Below are positions 25,440 through 37,259 of a DNA stretch of 64,000 nucleotides, in pieces. This DNA is from Pyrus communis. Lineage: Eukaryota > Streptophyta > Magnoliopsida > Rosales > Rosaceae. Under the pieces are notes generated by a model. That model had not been told where the DNA came from and did not search any database. It saw nothing but the letters and a program-made list of their open reading frames with translations. The stretch spans positions 7,611,724 to 7,675,723 of the forward strand of contig NC_084815.1 of assembly GCF_963583255.1 (NCBI RefSeq). The letters run 5' to 3'. The translations under genes were made by a program, and so were the position numbers. The first letter of the stretch is position 1; each line of letters opens with the position of its first letter.

Positions 25440-26050
25440 AGCTTTAAGACTGGCCAACGAGTCGTGTTTGTCGTGTTCATGTCATTTTTGTGTAATGCAT
25501 GTTATTTGAACAGGTCATGTCGTGTCATACTCATTATCATAACGGATTCTTAAAGGGTCATATCATTTTACCTGTTAAAATTAACAGGTAAAATGACCCG
25601 GCCTGATAGGACTAGTTAAGAAAATAGAAAATTAAAATTAAAGGGTCGTCTCAAACTTTGTTCTTCATTATATCTCACTATTATCGTTAATGGTTATTTC
25701 TCATTCTTTATTGTCGTCTCTATAAATTCAAGTATGATTAAACTGAAATGTACCACCGTTCTTTAAAAATAAACATTGACATGTACTAACACAATTTATT
25801 CTCAAATTGCCACATAAATATATTTTATAGTGTGTTTTTCTAGTAATTTAAAATTATTAAATTAATATTTTTCTTATCGTTAACGGGTTACCCATGTGTA
25901 TGCCTAAACCAACCCGTTATCTTAACAAGTCCTTATCGAGTTATCCGATAACAACCCAATTTGTTAACGTGTAGACCCAAAACTTGTTAATTTCGTGTTA
26001 TTTCGTATCGAGTTATATGGTCGTGTACGAAATTGTTAGGCCTACCTAGC
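25440..26050. mobile_element. Candidate hAT-like non-autonomous element
   Basis: The stretch is rich in GTCGTGT, TAACGGGTTA and CGTGTTATTTCG words, as in common dispersed plant hAT derivatives. It begins near ACTGGCCAACGAGTCGTG and ends near CGAAATTGTTAGGCC, which form a weak inverted pair (GGCCAACGA against GGCCTAACAA). An internal palindrome, CCTGTTAAAATTAACAGG, lies at 25580-25597. Boundaries are uncertain. Confidence 0.35.
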
Positions 26051-26277
26051 TCAAACCAAGCAAGATAAGAACAGTAAAGTGTTTGATACAGTGCTAAATT
26101 AGGCCTCAGACTAAAATATTTTAAAACCAATGTTTTTGTTAATAGGACAACGAAAAATTATGAAACAAATACAACGCCATATTGAATGCAAGATTTTCAA
26201 GGCTAACTACCTTTGAAATAAATCATAACTCCTCATTGCTAAATCAATCATAACTCCAAGATGCAACCTTTGAAATC

Positions 26278-26329
26278 TCATGGCCGACCCTATCTTGGTT
26301 TAGGCACTACAACCTAGGGTCGGCCATGA
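26278..26329. repeat. 15-bp inverted repeat downstream of P5CR
   Basis: TCATGGCCGACCCTA at 26278-26292 is repeated as its exact complement at 26315-26329, with a 22-nt spacer. It lies about 235 bp past the P5CR stop codon, so it could be in the 3' untranslated region. A role in the transcript is speculative. Confidence 0.85.
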
Positions 26330-26562
26330 AATAACATGTTGGCCGGAAAAAATCTCGACTCTAATCGCTGACATGAGCCTGAAATTGCATCCGTGGCGCT
26401 ACGGTAATGAACACAAAATCAATAAGATGAGTTCATTATTATTAATCTTATTTTACCTCTGGAAACGATCTGTTTTCTCCCCAAGCTATGGAAGAGAACA
26501 AAAACTGGTTTTCATTGCGATGACAGGAATACGTGCTGAAATAAGAATGTCACTATCTATGT

Positions 26563-29500
26563 CTAGCTCTTCGAAAATTCTTGGCTGCGCTTGGCAGCAG
26601 CGACGACCGCATTCATCAATATTCCACGGAATCCACCCTTCTCCAGCTCATGAATGCCGGCAATGGTAGTTCCACCAGGTGATGTTACATCATCTTTTAG
26701 CTGACCTGGATGCTTCCCAGTATGACAAGCCATAGATGCTGCTCCGAATACCTGGCAAAAGACGCAAAGAATCGGACCTCCTCACAACTCAGAATTGAAG
26801 AGAAACAAATGGACAAAATGTTGATGAAACCGAGATCTATACTGTTAAAGTTTGTGAGAAATAGAGACACATTGTGTGATGGTTTGATGATGCAAATGAC
26901 TTCTTGATTACTAAACCAGCAAACAATACAAACAGACTTACAGTTTGAGATGCTAGACCCAATGCAAGTTCTCGAGGTAGACCTGCAGCAACTCCTCCAT
27001 CTGCCAAAGCCTCTATCGCCAAATATATATATGCAGGACCACTGCCACTGTATGTTTATAAAATGTATTAATCAACCCACAATTTATGAGTCCACCTCTC
27101 ACGTTACAGGTACAATTATTGGGACAAAACTTAATGGTTGACGAACCTAAAAACTTCTCTGTAAGCTAGGGTGCCAGGGTACTTTAAAGGCAAAAAAATG
27201 ACTCTAATTTCAGTAGAAGATAAGTAATGTTTTACAGTGGTGAAGGGATCAGAATCATTTTATGATAGACAAAGTCACATACCTCAGGCCAGTAACTGCG
27301 TCAAAGTATTTTTCATCAGCTTTCCATGTCTTGCCTATTGATCCAAATACTTTAGCTATGAGGTCCCCATCTTGTTCTGTTGCACCTCCTCCCAAGCTCA
27401 AAACTATTTCACCAGAAGATAGAGGCGTGTGAAATTTTTCATCCATTATACAAATATTGGCACACCAAATTACAAATAATATGAAAACAAACCAAGGAAA
27501 ATGCACATAAGATAGAGGGAGACTTGAGGAATTCTAAAATACATTGACTAAACATAACTAATCAGCATTTCACAAGTCTTGTCACGATCACATGTCATAG
27601 CAGCATCATCTACAGTGGCCAGATATCATATTCCAAGCTTTTATCTAATTAATACTAAAAATATACTTCTCTTTAGTATGCAAAAAGTTGATATTTTATA
27701 TAGGGAGTTCTATAGGCGAGAGAAAGTATTAACATAAAGCTTACATTGGGAGAGTTCTAAAGGAGAGAAAAAGTATTAACATAAAGCTTATAAAGGGAGA
27801 GTTCTATAGGCGAGAGAAAGTATACAATAAAGCTTAGTAAATATTACTTTAGAATGGCTCGCCAAAAACAAAATATTAGTTTAGAAAGAAAAAAAAATCC
27901 TACCAACCTATTAACAACATAAACGGCCACTATATCTTAAATTTTCGTTTTTTTTTTTTCAAAACGGGCCACTGGCAAGGAATTGATGCACCGAATCCGC
28001 TGCTATTAAGGAATTACCGGCTTTCACTGAAAAGCTGATAACTATATGGACCATATAATTGTATGTTAGCATTGTACATGTTAACTTAAACAAATCAAAC
28101 TGTAAGCACAGTTTACAGGCCATAAGGAAAACGATTATCATACATTTTTAACATTCAATATGAAAGACTAAAATATTAAAAGGATAACAGAAGTACCTGA
28201 AGCTGCTGCACCGACAGCTGAAGGAGTATTTGGCATTACCCTAATAAATCGGCTGTGACCTGCCCATTCCTGAAAAGGTTGGAACAATTTTGTTGAAAAA
28301 ATAGTTGAAAAACTGGACATCAAGAAAGACAGAAAAGGAAGTTCTCATACAGGTAGGTATTATAGAACTTAGAGAACAGAGGTCAAGAAATAGCAAGAGA
28401 TGGTGGGTGCAATATATTGTAGTTATACGAATTCACATTATTATTTGCAAAGTTTAAACAGATAAAATTATTTATTCCAAACAAATTAGATACTTCAAAG
28501 TCATTTCCTGGATCACGCCTTCCTGGTAGCATTAAGAGCTTCCAACCCAATAATTATTTAGAGATAAATGGACCAAAACAAATTATTCTGTTCGTGAAAT
28601 CATAAAAGTAGAAACCCCAAATTACTAAAATGGCCCTAGATATTTGGAAAGTAAAGGGATAAGAAACTTCAGTTTTCATTACTGTGTAGTCACAATTTGA
28701 AGGGTGAAAACAGGTTAAATTTAGGAGTGGCTAACTGTTGTAAGTGTAGGCAATTGATTCACGTTGTGGAAAGAGAGAAATGCCTTGTCAATATCTCTCA
28801 GAGTCAGCAATGTTATTGTAAAAACAGCAACATACTCTTTCTGGTTGTTAGCACATTCAAAAATGGGATTAATGACTATTACACTGTTATTGACACTGAC
28901 TTGCAAGGAAAGCAAAGGAGGAGAACTACAAGTCCCCAAAATTTAATTCAATAACAGATCATAAGGTGATGACATTTGATGCACACATGATATATTGCTC
29001 TTCCAGTTCATCAAATTATAGTGTGTATGTTTTGTTTTATTTATTGCTATTTCATCCTCTGTATAGTTAACCGACTTCACATTTCTCCAAAATAAAAAAG
29101 CCCATCCTACTTTGTTTTCTATGTCTACAATTTGGTGAAGAGTAGCATCATATTTTCCATTCACTTGACACTGCAAGGAAACCAAACGTGGAACAGAACA
29201 ATAGATATATTCATCTATGGAACTAGACAAAGAAAAGAGCGACTCTTGATGTTCTTTGGGAACAAATGTCCTCTTTTACTGTCATCTTCTAATCAGATCC
29301 ATAGGGCAGAGGCAGAACTAAGAATTCGCTCAGCAGTCAAAAAGATTACATAAGCATGAAAGACTGACATTAGCCCATCCCAGCTCTTTCGTCCTCCCTT
29401 TTCCCCTTCGCAAAAAGTTAATTTCTGACTCTCTGCCATTCTGCGACCACACCCTCTGACCCAGCCCTCTCATAGTCAATCTAGAGAGTTGCAAAAGGGC

Positions 29501-30641
29501 AGGGATGCAAAAGAGGGTTGGCCTGTGTTGAATAACAGAGAATAAGGGGAGCTAATTTTACTGGAAGAAGGGGTACGGCTAGCCAATGTGCTTGCAATAA
29601 TGTGTTAAAAAATAAAGTTATACATGTAATATTCAGTTATAACCACACGAACTCTTAGCTATGCCTTGCATTGCGTATTTTTCTTGTTTCCGCTTGCCTT
29701 TTTGTGCCCGACAACCATGTTAATCTTTTCTTACGTAGTACTCAGAATAGAGCTTATTCAACAACTTGGTTATTCTATGTGCAACACTGGAATCAGCAGT
29801 TGACACATGTAAAATGCTTAGAAAATGATTTCATTTTCCTTTCGGATTCCTTTCAGAAGCTGAATAGAAAACATTCAAAATTGACACACTAAAATTGGAA
29901 GATAGAGGTTCAAAAATGAAATACAGAGTGTTTTTGGCCAATCCATACAGTCAATGTGGATAAAAGCAAAAAGAGTTGTAAGTGAGAGACCTGCAGATCT
30001 TTCAATTTGACACCAGCAGCAATTGAAACAAGCAGCTTCTTCCTGGAAAGCAGCGGCCTCAACTGCAAAACTACATCTTTAACTGCACGAAATGAAAACC
30101 GCGACGATATCATTATCTAGTAAACAATCACAAAATCACCACCAAAACATTCATGCCCATATACCTCTACAATCAACCCACATTATTTCAATCGTCCAAC
30201 ACCAAAATAAAAAATAAATTAAAAAACCAATATATAAGAACAATCAAATCGTCCGATTAAAATCATTTTTCCAAACAAATCCGAGATAATGGAAAGTGGA
30301 AATACCAACTTGAGGTTTGACCGAGAAAATGACGACGTCACTCTCTTCGACCACCTGCAACGACGCAACTTCAGTCACTCGGCCAATTAGATACAGAGAA
30401 GTGTAAAAACAGGGAAAATGGGAGGGCGGGAAAGGTGTCGAACGTCGTCGTTTTTGGAGTGCAGATGGACTCCGAAGGACTCGAAGGCTTGGCGTCGACT
30501 GGCGTCAGGGTGGAAGGTAGCGATGCGATTGGGAGGGAGAACGCCCGATTGGACGATTCCTCTGGCGATGCTCTCGGCCATTTTACCAGCTCCGATAAAC
30601 CCTAGCTTGTATGTTTCCGTCGGGATGGGTACCGCCTCCAT
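26563..30641 (-). CDS. P5CR: Pyrroline-5-carboxylate reductase, 7 exons, complete
   Basis: This enzyme reduces delta-1-pyrroline-5-carboxylate to L-proline with NAD(P)H, the last step of proline synthesis. Exons: 30444-30641, 30306-30354, 29991-30082, 28197-28269, 27283-27403, 26942-27047, 26563-26751. They join in phase to give 275 residues, close to the usual 276 of plant P5CR. Visible features are the Rossmann nucleotide-binding start [11 protein letters not shown] (14-24), [36 protein letters not shown] and the C-terminal family signature [17 protein letters not shown] (about 234-251). Exon 2 ends at GTT-G using donor GTATTT, which restores the conserved KPQVV. There is no transit peptide. 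Intron 4 carries a tandem repeat. The start at 30641 matches the family N-terminus. Confidence 0.96.
27700..27842. repeat. Three-copy tandem repeat in P5CR intron 4
   Basis: Three units of about 50-60 bp share AGTTCTA(T/A)AGG(C)GAGA(A)AAAGTAT and then AATAAAGCTTA or ACATAAAGCTTA. The unit is AT-rich and non-coding. Confidence 0.85.
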
Positions 30642-31250
30642 GGCTGCAATGCGACGCGGTATCGTTGCTAAGTCCTCCGATTCAGTTTGCTAATTAGAGG
30701 CAGAGGCCCGAGGGAGGGAGAAAGTAGTTTATTTTTTATTTTTATTTTTTTAACAAACGATACCAACGGGAAAAAAAGTAGACTTAGCATTGCAAAATTA
30801 CATGTCAATAATATAATTTAAATTTATTTTAACGGGATATCGAACTTAACATATCTCATATATAAAGTAAAATAAAATATAATTAGACGTAGTTCTTAGT
30901 GGCGTCGCTAGTTTGTTGTTTGTTTGTTTGTTTTGGAATGATCCTCCAACCCAAAACAAAAGGAAATTTGATTTGATATTGGATTAATGGATTGGATGCC
31001 ACGTGAAAGCATGGGTATTGGTGGGACGATGATGTGTGACACGTGTCGTATTGTTTGATGTTGGATTTAAATATCAGGTATGCTTTTCATCTGACGTGTG
31101 AACAGAGTAAATTGATCGATTTTCTTTCCTTAATTTTCGTATTTTAAAAGTGTTTAATTTCCTTCAGTCTCCCATTTTTATTGAACAATTATTATGGCAT
31201 GGTTGTTAATTATTAATTTTTCTTCTTGTCATTTAGTATTACGATCTAAT
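30642..31250. other. 5' flank of P5CR
   Basis: Promoter side of P5CR. A G-box-like CACGTG-core word is present as CCACGTGAAAGC near 31000 and ACACGTGTCG near 31037; such ACGT cores are common binding sites of plant bZIP and bHLH factors, and P5CR is stress responsive in other plants. Whether these are functional is inference. Confidence 0.35.
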
Positions 31251-31410
31251 TGTATTTATATTCACTGGTAAGTACGAGATCTTAGGTTCAATTTTCGCCA
31301 AAGGTAAAATCAAAGGTAAATTTAAACCACATTACTGGTAACCCATTGTAAGGCTTAGCACACTCTCTGACCTCCTTAGTGTAGATAATTTCGTTTGTTA
31401 AAAAAAATAA
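31250..31410 (+). mobile_element. SINE-like element 1
   Basis: The segment has a B-box-like TTAGGTTCAATTTTCGCC, then AAGGCTTAGCACACTC and a tail CCTTAGTGTAGATAATTTCG followed by an A-rich run. This matches the general layout of a tRNA-derived SINE with an A-rich 3' end. The A box is weak. Confidence 0.5.
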
Positions 31411-31479
31411 AAAAATAAAAACTATTAATTTTTAGTTCTTAATTTCCATCTTTGTATATAGAGGAATTGATGATAGATG

Positions 31480-31612
31480 GAGAATGCAAGTGGATAGTAA
31501 CTCAGTTAGTTAAGAGTATTTGTCTTTGCTCCTGAGGTTCAGTATTCAATTCTCCCCATTGTGTAATTTAAATGAATGTAATGTAGATTATCCTATTAAA
31601 AAGATGGGGAGA
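31480..31612 (+). mobile_element. SINE-like element 2
   Basis: The A-box-like word ACTCAGTTAGTTAAGAGTA is followed about 30 bp later by a degenerate B box, GAGGTTCAGTATTCAATTC, and the copy ends in an A-rich stretch near 31605. It lies about 80 bp after a different SINE-like copy. Confidence 0.5.
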
Positions 31613-31944
31613 GAATAGTAGTAGATTTATAAAAAAAATGTATAGAGAATAAATCAAATAGGTGAGAGATTCAGTATCAACTCACCCTCAACCCTTAGAT
31701 TAATAGGGCAGACCCCACATCTAATAGTTGGGTAGCACTAGAAAACCACCTTAAAGGTAGCTGACTAAACAAAATGATCATCAAATGTCTTAATATTTGA
31801 GCATTTCAACTTGTTGTCAACTAATTTTGAGGTGAATACTCCAACTTAACATGGTGTTGGAGCAAAAGACCTACAATTATTTTTGTAATATTTCTTTAAA
31901 ATAATCAACTTCACATGGCATTCAAATATACGACCCGGATGGAT

Positions 31945-32441
31945 GACAAAGAATTAGTTTATCCTCTCACAATGGAGAGCAGACCCATATAGGTGTCGGG
32001 GAATTGGTTTATCCTCTTGCATAAGAGAGCAGACCTAGATGAGTGTTGAGGAATTGGTTTATCATCTTGTATTAGAGAGTTTACCCAGATGGGTGTCAGG
32101 AAATTGGTTTAATCTCTCACCTTGGGGACAAAACCCAAATAGGTGTCGAGGAGTTAGCTTACCCTATCGCACTAGAAAGTTTACCCAAATAAGTGTTGGG
32201 GAATTAGTTTACCTTCTCGCACTGGATAGCAATTAGTTTACCTTCTCCCACTGAAGAGCTTACCCATATGGGTGTCGGGGGATTGGTTTACCCTCTCGCA
32301 CTAGAGAGCATACCCAGATGAGTGTCAGGGAATTGGTTTACCATATCGCATTGGAAAGCAATTAGTTTAATTTCTCGCATTTGAGAGCTTACCCAGATAG
32401 GTGTCGATGGATTAGTTTACCCTTTTGCACTAAAGAGCATA
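31945..32441. repeat. Minisatellite, about 57-bp unit, about nine copies
   Basis: Units repeat the order GGTGTCGGGGAATTGGTTTA, then CCCTCTCGCACTAGAGAGC, then ATACCCAGATG. Two units near 32230 and 32370 are shortened by loss of the middle part. Copies differ by several substitutions each. There is no consistent coding frame. Confidence 0.85.
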
Positions 32442-32449
32442 TAAGTCGT

Positions 32450-32900
32450 TGTCGTTAGCATAACTGAGGAAAGCTAGACTGTTAGACAACTGAAATAATC
32501 CTCAGCCTGTAAGGTCTTGTTCGACAATCTGCTTAAGACTTCGAACTGCTTGTAGAGCCCATGTAAATATGTAAGTGGGAAGCACGGTGTGCTGCTCCCG
32601 AACCATCGTGTATTCTTCTAAGGCTTGGTTGATCGTCAACTGAGAATCTGAATGAATTGCAAGCTTCTTCACCGCTAAGTCTTTCACTAATAGGGGTTGT
32701 TAGCAAAGCCTCGTATTTTTCCATCTCTTCCTTTGACGAAAATACACCTACAAAATAATAAGATCTTCGATTAAGGCCAAAAGCCTCATGCGCCCATGAT
32801 GAATGAAGGGGCTTTGGCCGAAGAATCTCCGATGCCAAAGTTAAAATTGTGAAAAGAATGTGTGTTAGGAGTTTGTGTGTAGCCAATGACTTAAGACTTT
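32450..32900 (-). pseudogene. Decayed gypsy-type RNase H fragment
   Basis: Two overlapping minus-strand frames contain pieces of the retroelement RNase H: EEMEKYEALLT near 32700-32740 and LAIHSDSQLTINQ near 32630-32670, where SDSQL is the conserved core around an active-site aspartate. A frame break lies between them. No LTR or other domain is visible nearby, so this is a relic. Family assignment to Ty3/gypsy is from the motif spacing. Confidence 0.6.
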
Positions 32901-33038
32901 AGTGGGATAAAAGGGGTATTTATTAAAGGGTGGTTGGCCCTTTTGGTGGAGAATGGTCAGCCATATATGGTGGTATTTGGAGAATAATTGCATGATATTA
33001 TGTGAAATAACATCTTGCAATTAACATGACAATTATTC

Positions 33039-33320
33039 CTAAATTAAATAGGAAGTTTTGGGAGTTACATTTTGAATAAAATCAATAAGGGATTGATAAA
33101 GAGTGATGAGAGGTATTTGAATAAATACCATATTGATCACCATTGACTCTTCCTCGATTGAGCCGTTATTGTCCATTGCATGCACGTGGGAATCCATGTG
33201 TGCCTCGAGGGTAATTTTGTCCTTATCACCCAAAAGTTCACATATCACCTCCATAATTTTTTGGATTATTTTTGGCTCTACAAGTGTTATTGCAAATAAG
33301 ACAAGTATGAGAAAATCCAT
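33039..33320 (-). CDS. Uncharacterised small ORF with a hydrophobic N-terminus
   Basis: A 93-residue open frame begins MDFLILVLFAITLVEP, which looks like a signal peptide or membrane anchor, followed by a charged stretch with HVHAMDNNGSIEEES. I do not recognise a family. It lies in a transposon-rich region next to a gypsy relic and may be chance, a small secreted peptide, or one exon of a broken gene. No introns or neighbouring exons could be supported. Confidence 0.2.
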   Translation of the reverse strand: MDFLILVLFAITLVEPKIIQKIMEVICELLGDKDKITLEAHMDSHVHAMDNNGSIEEESMVINMVFIQIPLITLYQSLIDFIQNVTPKTSYLI

Positions 33321-33399
33321 ATGTTTTTATAACTTCTTAGCTTATAGAAAGCTTCAATTTCAGAAACATGCATCCAGTACAACATATAAATCTCTTGCT

Positions 33400-34179
33400 T
33401 GAAAAAGGACAACATAACAAATGTGAGAACAAGGAATAATTATAACCTAAAACTACTTCAGCAATGACTGCAGCGGTACAAAGAACTAACAAATCGACCA
33501 TGACTAGCCTATTCCTAAGTAAAAGATTTGAACAAAGTAATCAAATGTGAAAGTTAACTTTACCCTAAACTATAATTAATGATATCAGAAAGCTTTTACA
33601 AGCACATCACAACAACGTTAGGGTAAGTTCCTTTTTTACTTACTAGATACTTGAATGACTTTCAAACATGAACAAAATAGATTTGTCTATCAAGTCATAA
33701 AGATTGCTTCTGGAAATTGGTCAAGGAAACATGCCTTTTGATTTATAACAGCACTTATCCACCAAACAAAATTGTAACACTATAACAGGTATATTTTAGC
33801 TAAAAAATTCCAATGTTCATGAACTATCTAATGGTCTAGGCTGATTCGCAATTAGATAGTAAGCATAACTGATTACTATTGGTTATGGAGAATAGCAATT
33901 TAGTAGATCCAATTTAAGAGCCGATGCATAAACTTGCCCTTAAAAACCAGCTTGTAAAGAAAGGGTGCCCATAAAGCTTTTAAACCACTTGAATATATGT
34001 TATTTTTCCTGTGTGGCACAATGGGTTCCTAATGTGAAAACCAACAATAGTGTAATTATACAATAACCCAAGATCAACAAATCAACAAACAAAGGTGTGA
34101 AGAAGAACAAGCTAAAAAGATGAATCAAAACACTCCAATTTCTATTTTCTACACAAAAAAGATCTGGCATTGGGAGGAT
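33400..34179. other. Intergenic sequence, nothing recognised
   Basis: AT-rich DNA without a credible reading frame, between a small ORF and the left arm of the foldback structure. Confidence 0.4.
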
Positions 34180-34383
34180 CTGTTCCAACCAACAAGCAAG
34201 GCCCATAACGAATTTAAGGGGTGAACAACATATATGTTGCATGAGTTTCTCTCTCTCTGTTTGATTTTATCATTCTTCCAAATAACTCTAGGATGATCAA
34301 TTCTTGTTTAAAAGTTTTGGTTTTAGATACTTGGATGTTGGTTAATTATATTTATTATTACTGAAGATTTGCGCAAGTGTATG

Positions 34384-36904
34384 TGATGCGAGAATTATAC
34401 GCACACAAATTAAACCCTCTTTTCGTCAAATTGTAGTATATGTATAAGTAAGGATCGTTCTAGACCGGGGATTAGGAGGGATTGTTAACCACTTGGATTT
34501 GACTCAAAAACGTAAAATAACAATATGAAACACTATACTAGACTCAAAGAATGCAAAACTAAACTTTAAAACACTAAGACAAACCAAAAGACTCAAAACA
34601 ACACAAACACACTCAAATCTGCCTAAAAACCACTTTCTGGGCAGATTTGAGCACAAACACAAATTTGGACGAAATTAAGTAATAACTTGACTCAAGAACG
34701 TAAAAACACAATATAAAACACTAAACTAACTCAAAGAATGTAAAACTAAACACTTAAAACATTAAAACAAACCAAAAGACTCAAACATCACCCAAAACAC
34801 TCAAAACTGCCTTAAAATCACTTTCTGGGCAGTTTTGAGCACTTTGGTGAATTTGGACGAAATTGGGAAATAAAATTGAATCAAAACACTTTAAAACATA
34901 AACTAAACAAATTCTAAACACTAAAGAACAAGAAAGTAAAGGGGGGTTTTAAATTGACGAGAATTGAAATAACAAAACAAGTTAATAAACTAAACAGATT
35001 GTAAAACGAATTTGATGGAATGGAATGAATGGATGATAGAATGGCTAAGGGGTTCATCTCCATACATGTTATACTTGCATAATAAAATGATTTCCAATTG
35101 CATTTCAATAAACCATGAAACTCAACACCCCGGGTTAACCGTGATGCACTAATTAACCTTCAAATCTTCCTAACGTTATTGAATTGGATGGGTTAGCGCA
35201 TACAACAATTCAAAACATTCCCCACAAGTCCTCAACATGAATGCATAGAAGAGATACAAGCAAGAATCATTACGCTCTATGAAAATTATAAGTGTTGACG
35301 AGGCATTCGTTACTATGGATTGCATGAAATTTATGCCAAGAATTTGTTTAACGCGATTGTTTATAAGCAACCTCCACTACTTGTGAATATAAGTTCATAA
35401 CGATTAGGTGAAACTTACTTATATTCTAGCGTCATATTCATGCATGAAAATTAAGCGCGCATTCTCAATAAACATACATAAATAAGTTATCAATCAAACG
35501 GTTAAACAAATTGAATCCACAACTTATGAAACGCAATTAGAAGTATTCAAATCAAAATGCAAGCATAAACATATATTCGAATCACCCCCTAACCAAGGGG
35601 GGTTTAGTTCCTCATGGTACAAAACAAAGAGAATCAAAGAAACACCTAAACATTCCAACAACTCAAACTTGAATTGTATGAACGTTTAGGCCCTCTCATC
35701 TTCCATTCCTCATTCGTACAAAACAAAGAGCATTGAAATTAAACATTGAAATCAAAGAAACACCTAAACATTCCAACAACTCAAACTTGAATTGTATGAA
35801 CGTTTAGGCACTCTTCTCTTCCTCTTCGTTGTAGCACAAGGTCTAGGGATAGTTTGATGGTGTGAATGGTTTGGGGAGTGGTGGAGGAATGGAAGAGGAG
35901 TGGTGGAATATGGAAGGATGGTGTTTGGATTGTAAGGGAGAGCACGGCACAAGGGAGTTTTATGGTCTACATTTCTGCAATGGATGAGTGTTTATGAATG
36001 GAATGGATGGACTTGTGAAGGGCACGGCCCCAAGGGACCAATTTCTGTTGTGAAATGAATTGTGTATGAATGAGTGTGAATGAATGAGTATTTATAGGTG
36101 AAATGGGGGGAACATGACAGCTAGGTTGCATGTGCACATGTTGGTTGAATGATTATGAGTGCATGTGGCTGAAATAGCATGTGGAATGGCTGGAAATGCA
36201 AGGAGAAGGCATGTGCACGGTTTTGGGAGAGAATGGGAGTGCAAGTGGCTGAAATGTTAGAGGAACAAGTGCATATGGCTGCATTGTGGTGCAATGATGG
36301 AGGAACAATCTGAAAATGCAAGGTATGGCTGGAATGATTGTGTTTGTTTGAATGTGCATGTGATTAAATTAAAGGATGCAAAGTAAATAAATAATGAATG
36401 CATGTGTTGAATTATGAAGATGCATGTGCAATGAAGTGGAATGACAATCTGAAATGGGATAGGTACCCACGGCAATGATGATTTCTGGTGGTGTTTTGGG
36501 TGCATGTGGAATGAATGATTTCTTGGTGAGTGGATGCATGTGTTGATTAAAGGGGGAATGCAAAGGAAAAGCTAGAAATGCATGTGGAGTGGCTGCAAGG
36601 TGAATGAATAATGAAATGGGAAAGCATGTGCAAGGTTTTGGTGTGAATGATTGAATGTGCATGTGGCTGCAATGGAGGAGGAATCCTTCAATTTCGTCCA
36701 TCCTCTTGGCTCCAAGCATATGATATCCATTCCAATCTCTAATTTGCTCCAAAAGGCTCCAAAAGGCATCCTTTTGCATACTTTGCCCTTAGAACCTGAA
36801 AACACACAAAAGAAGCATAAATGACTAAAATAACTAAAGAAACATAAACATAACGTAAATGCACGAGAACAAGCCATTTAAGTCGCATGAATATGCTCCT
36901 ATCA
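34384..36904 (-). mobile_element. Solo LTR of an Athila-like gypsy element, left foldback arm
   Basis: The LTR starts TGATGCGAG and ends GCTCCTATCA, with a perfect 5-bp duplication GTATG at 34379-34383 and 36905-36909. It shares the words ATCGTTCTAGACCGGGGATTAG and the end GCATGAATATGCTCCTATCA with the LTRs of the element at 42316-51544, but is longer (2521 bp) and much diverged. No internal coding region is left, as expected after recombination between two LTRs. Two internal tandem duplications explain part of the extra length. Confidence 0.9.
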
Positions 36905-37259
36905 GTATGTTAATATCATCTCACTAGCTATAGGTAATATTCTTTTTCTCTTAATTATTTATTGATTCGGATCAAATTTTGATCAAGTTCCAAATTAGAC
37001 TTGTCAATGAACTAGAACTTGATCAAAATTTGATCCGAATCAATAAATAATTAAGAGAAAAAGAAGAATACCTACAGCCAGTAAGATGATCTTGTTCAAC
37101 ATACATTTGCACAAAACTGCAACAATAATAAACATAATTAACCAGCATCCAAGTATGTAAAACCCAAACTTGTAAACAAAGAATTGATCATCCTAGAACT
37201 ATTTTGAAGAATGATCAAATCAAACAGAGAAAGAAACTCATGCAACATATATGTTGTAC

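Noticed and set aside
36121..36779. Several overlapping His/Met-rich minus-strand frames
   Set aside because: They arise from repeated TGCATGTG words in the solo LTR and overlap each other in several frames, so none looks like a real gene.
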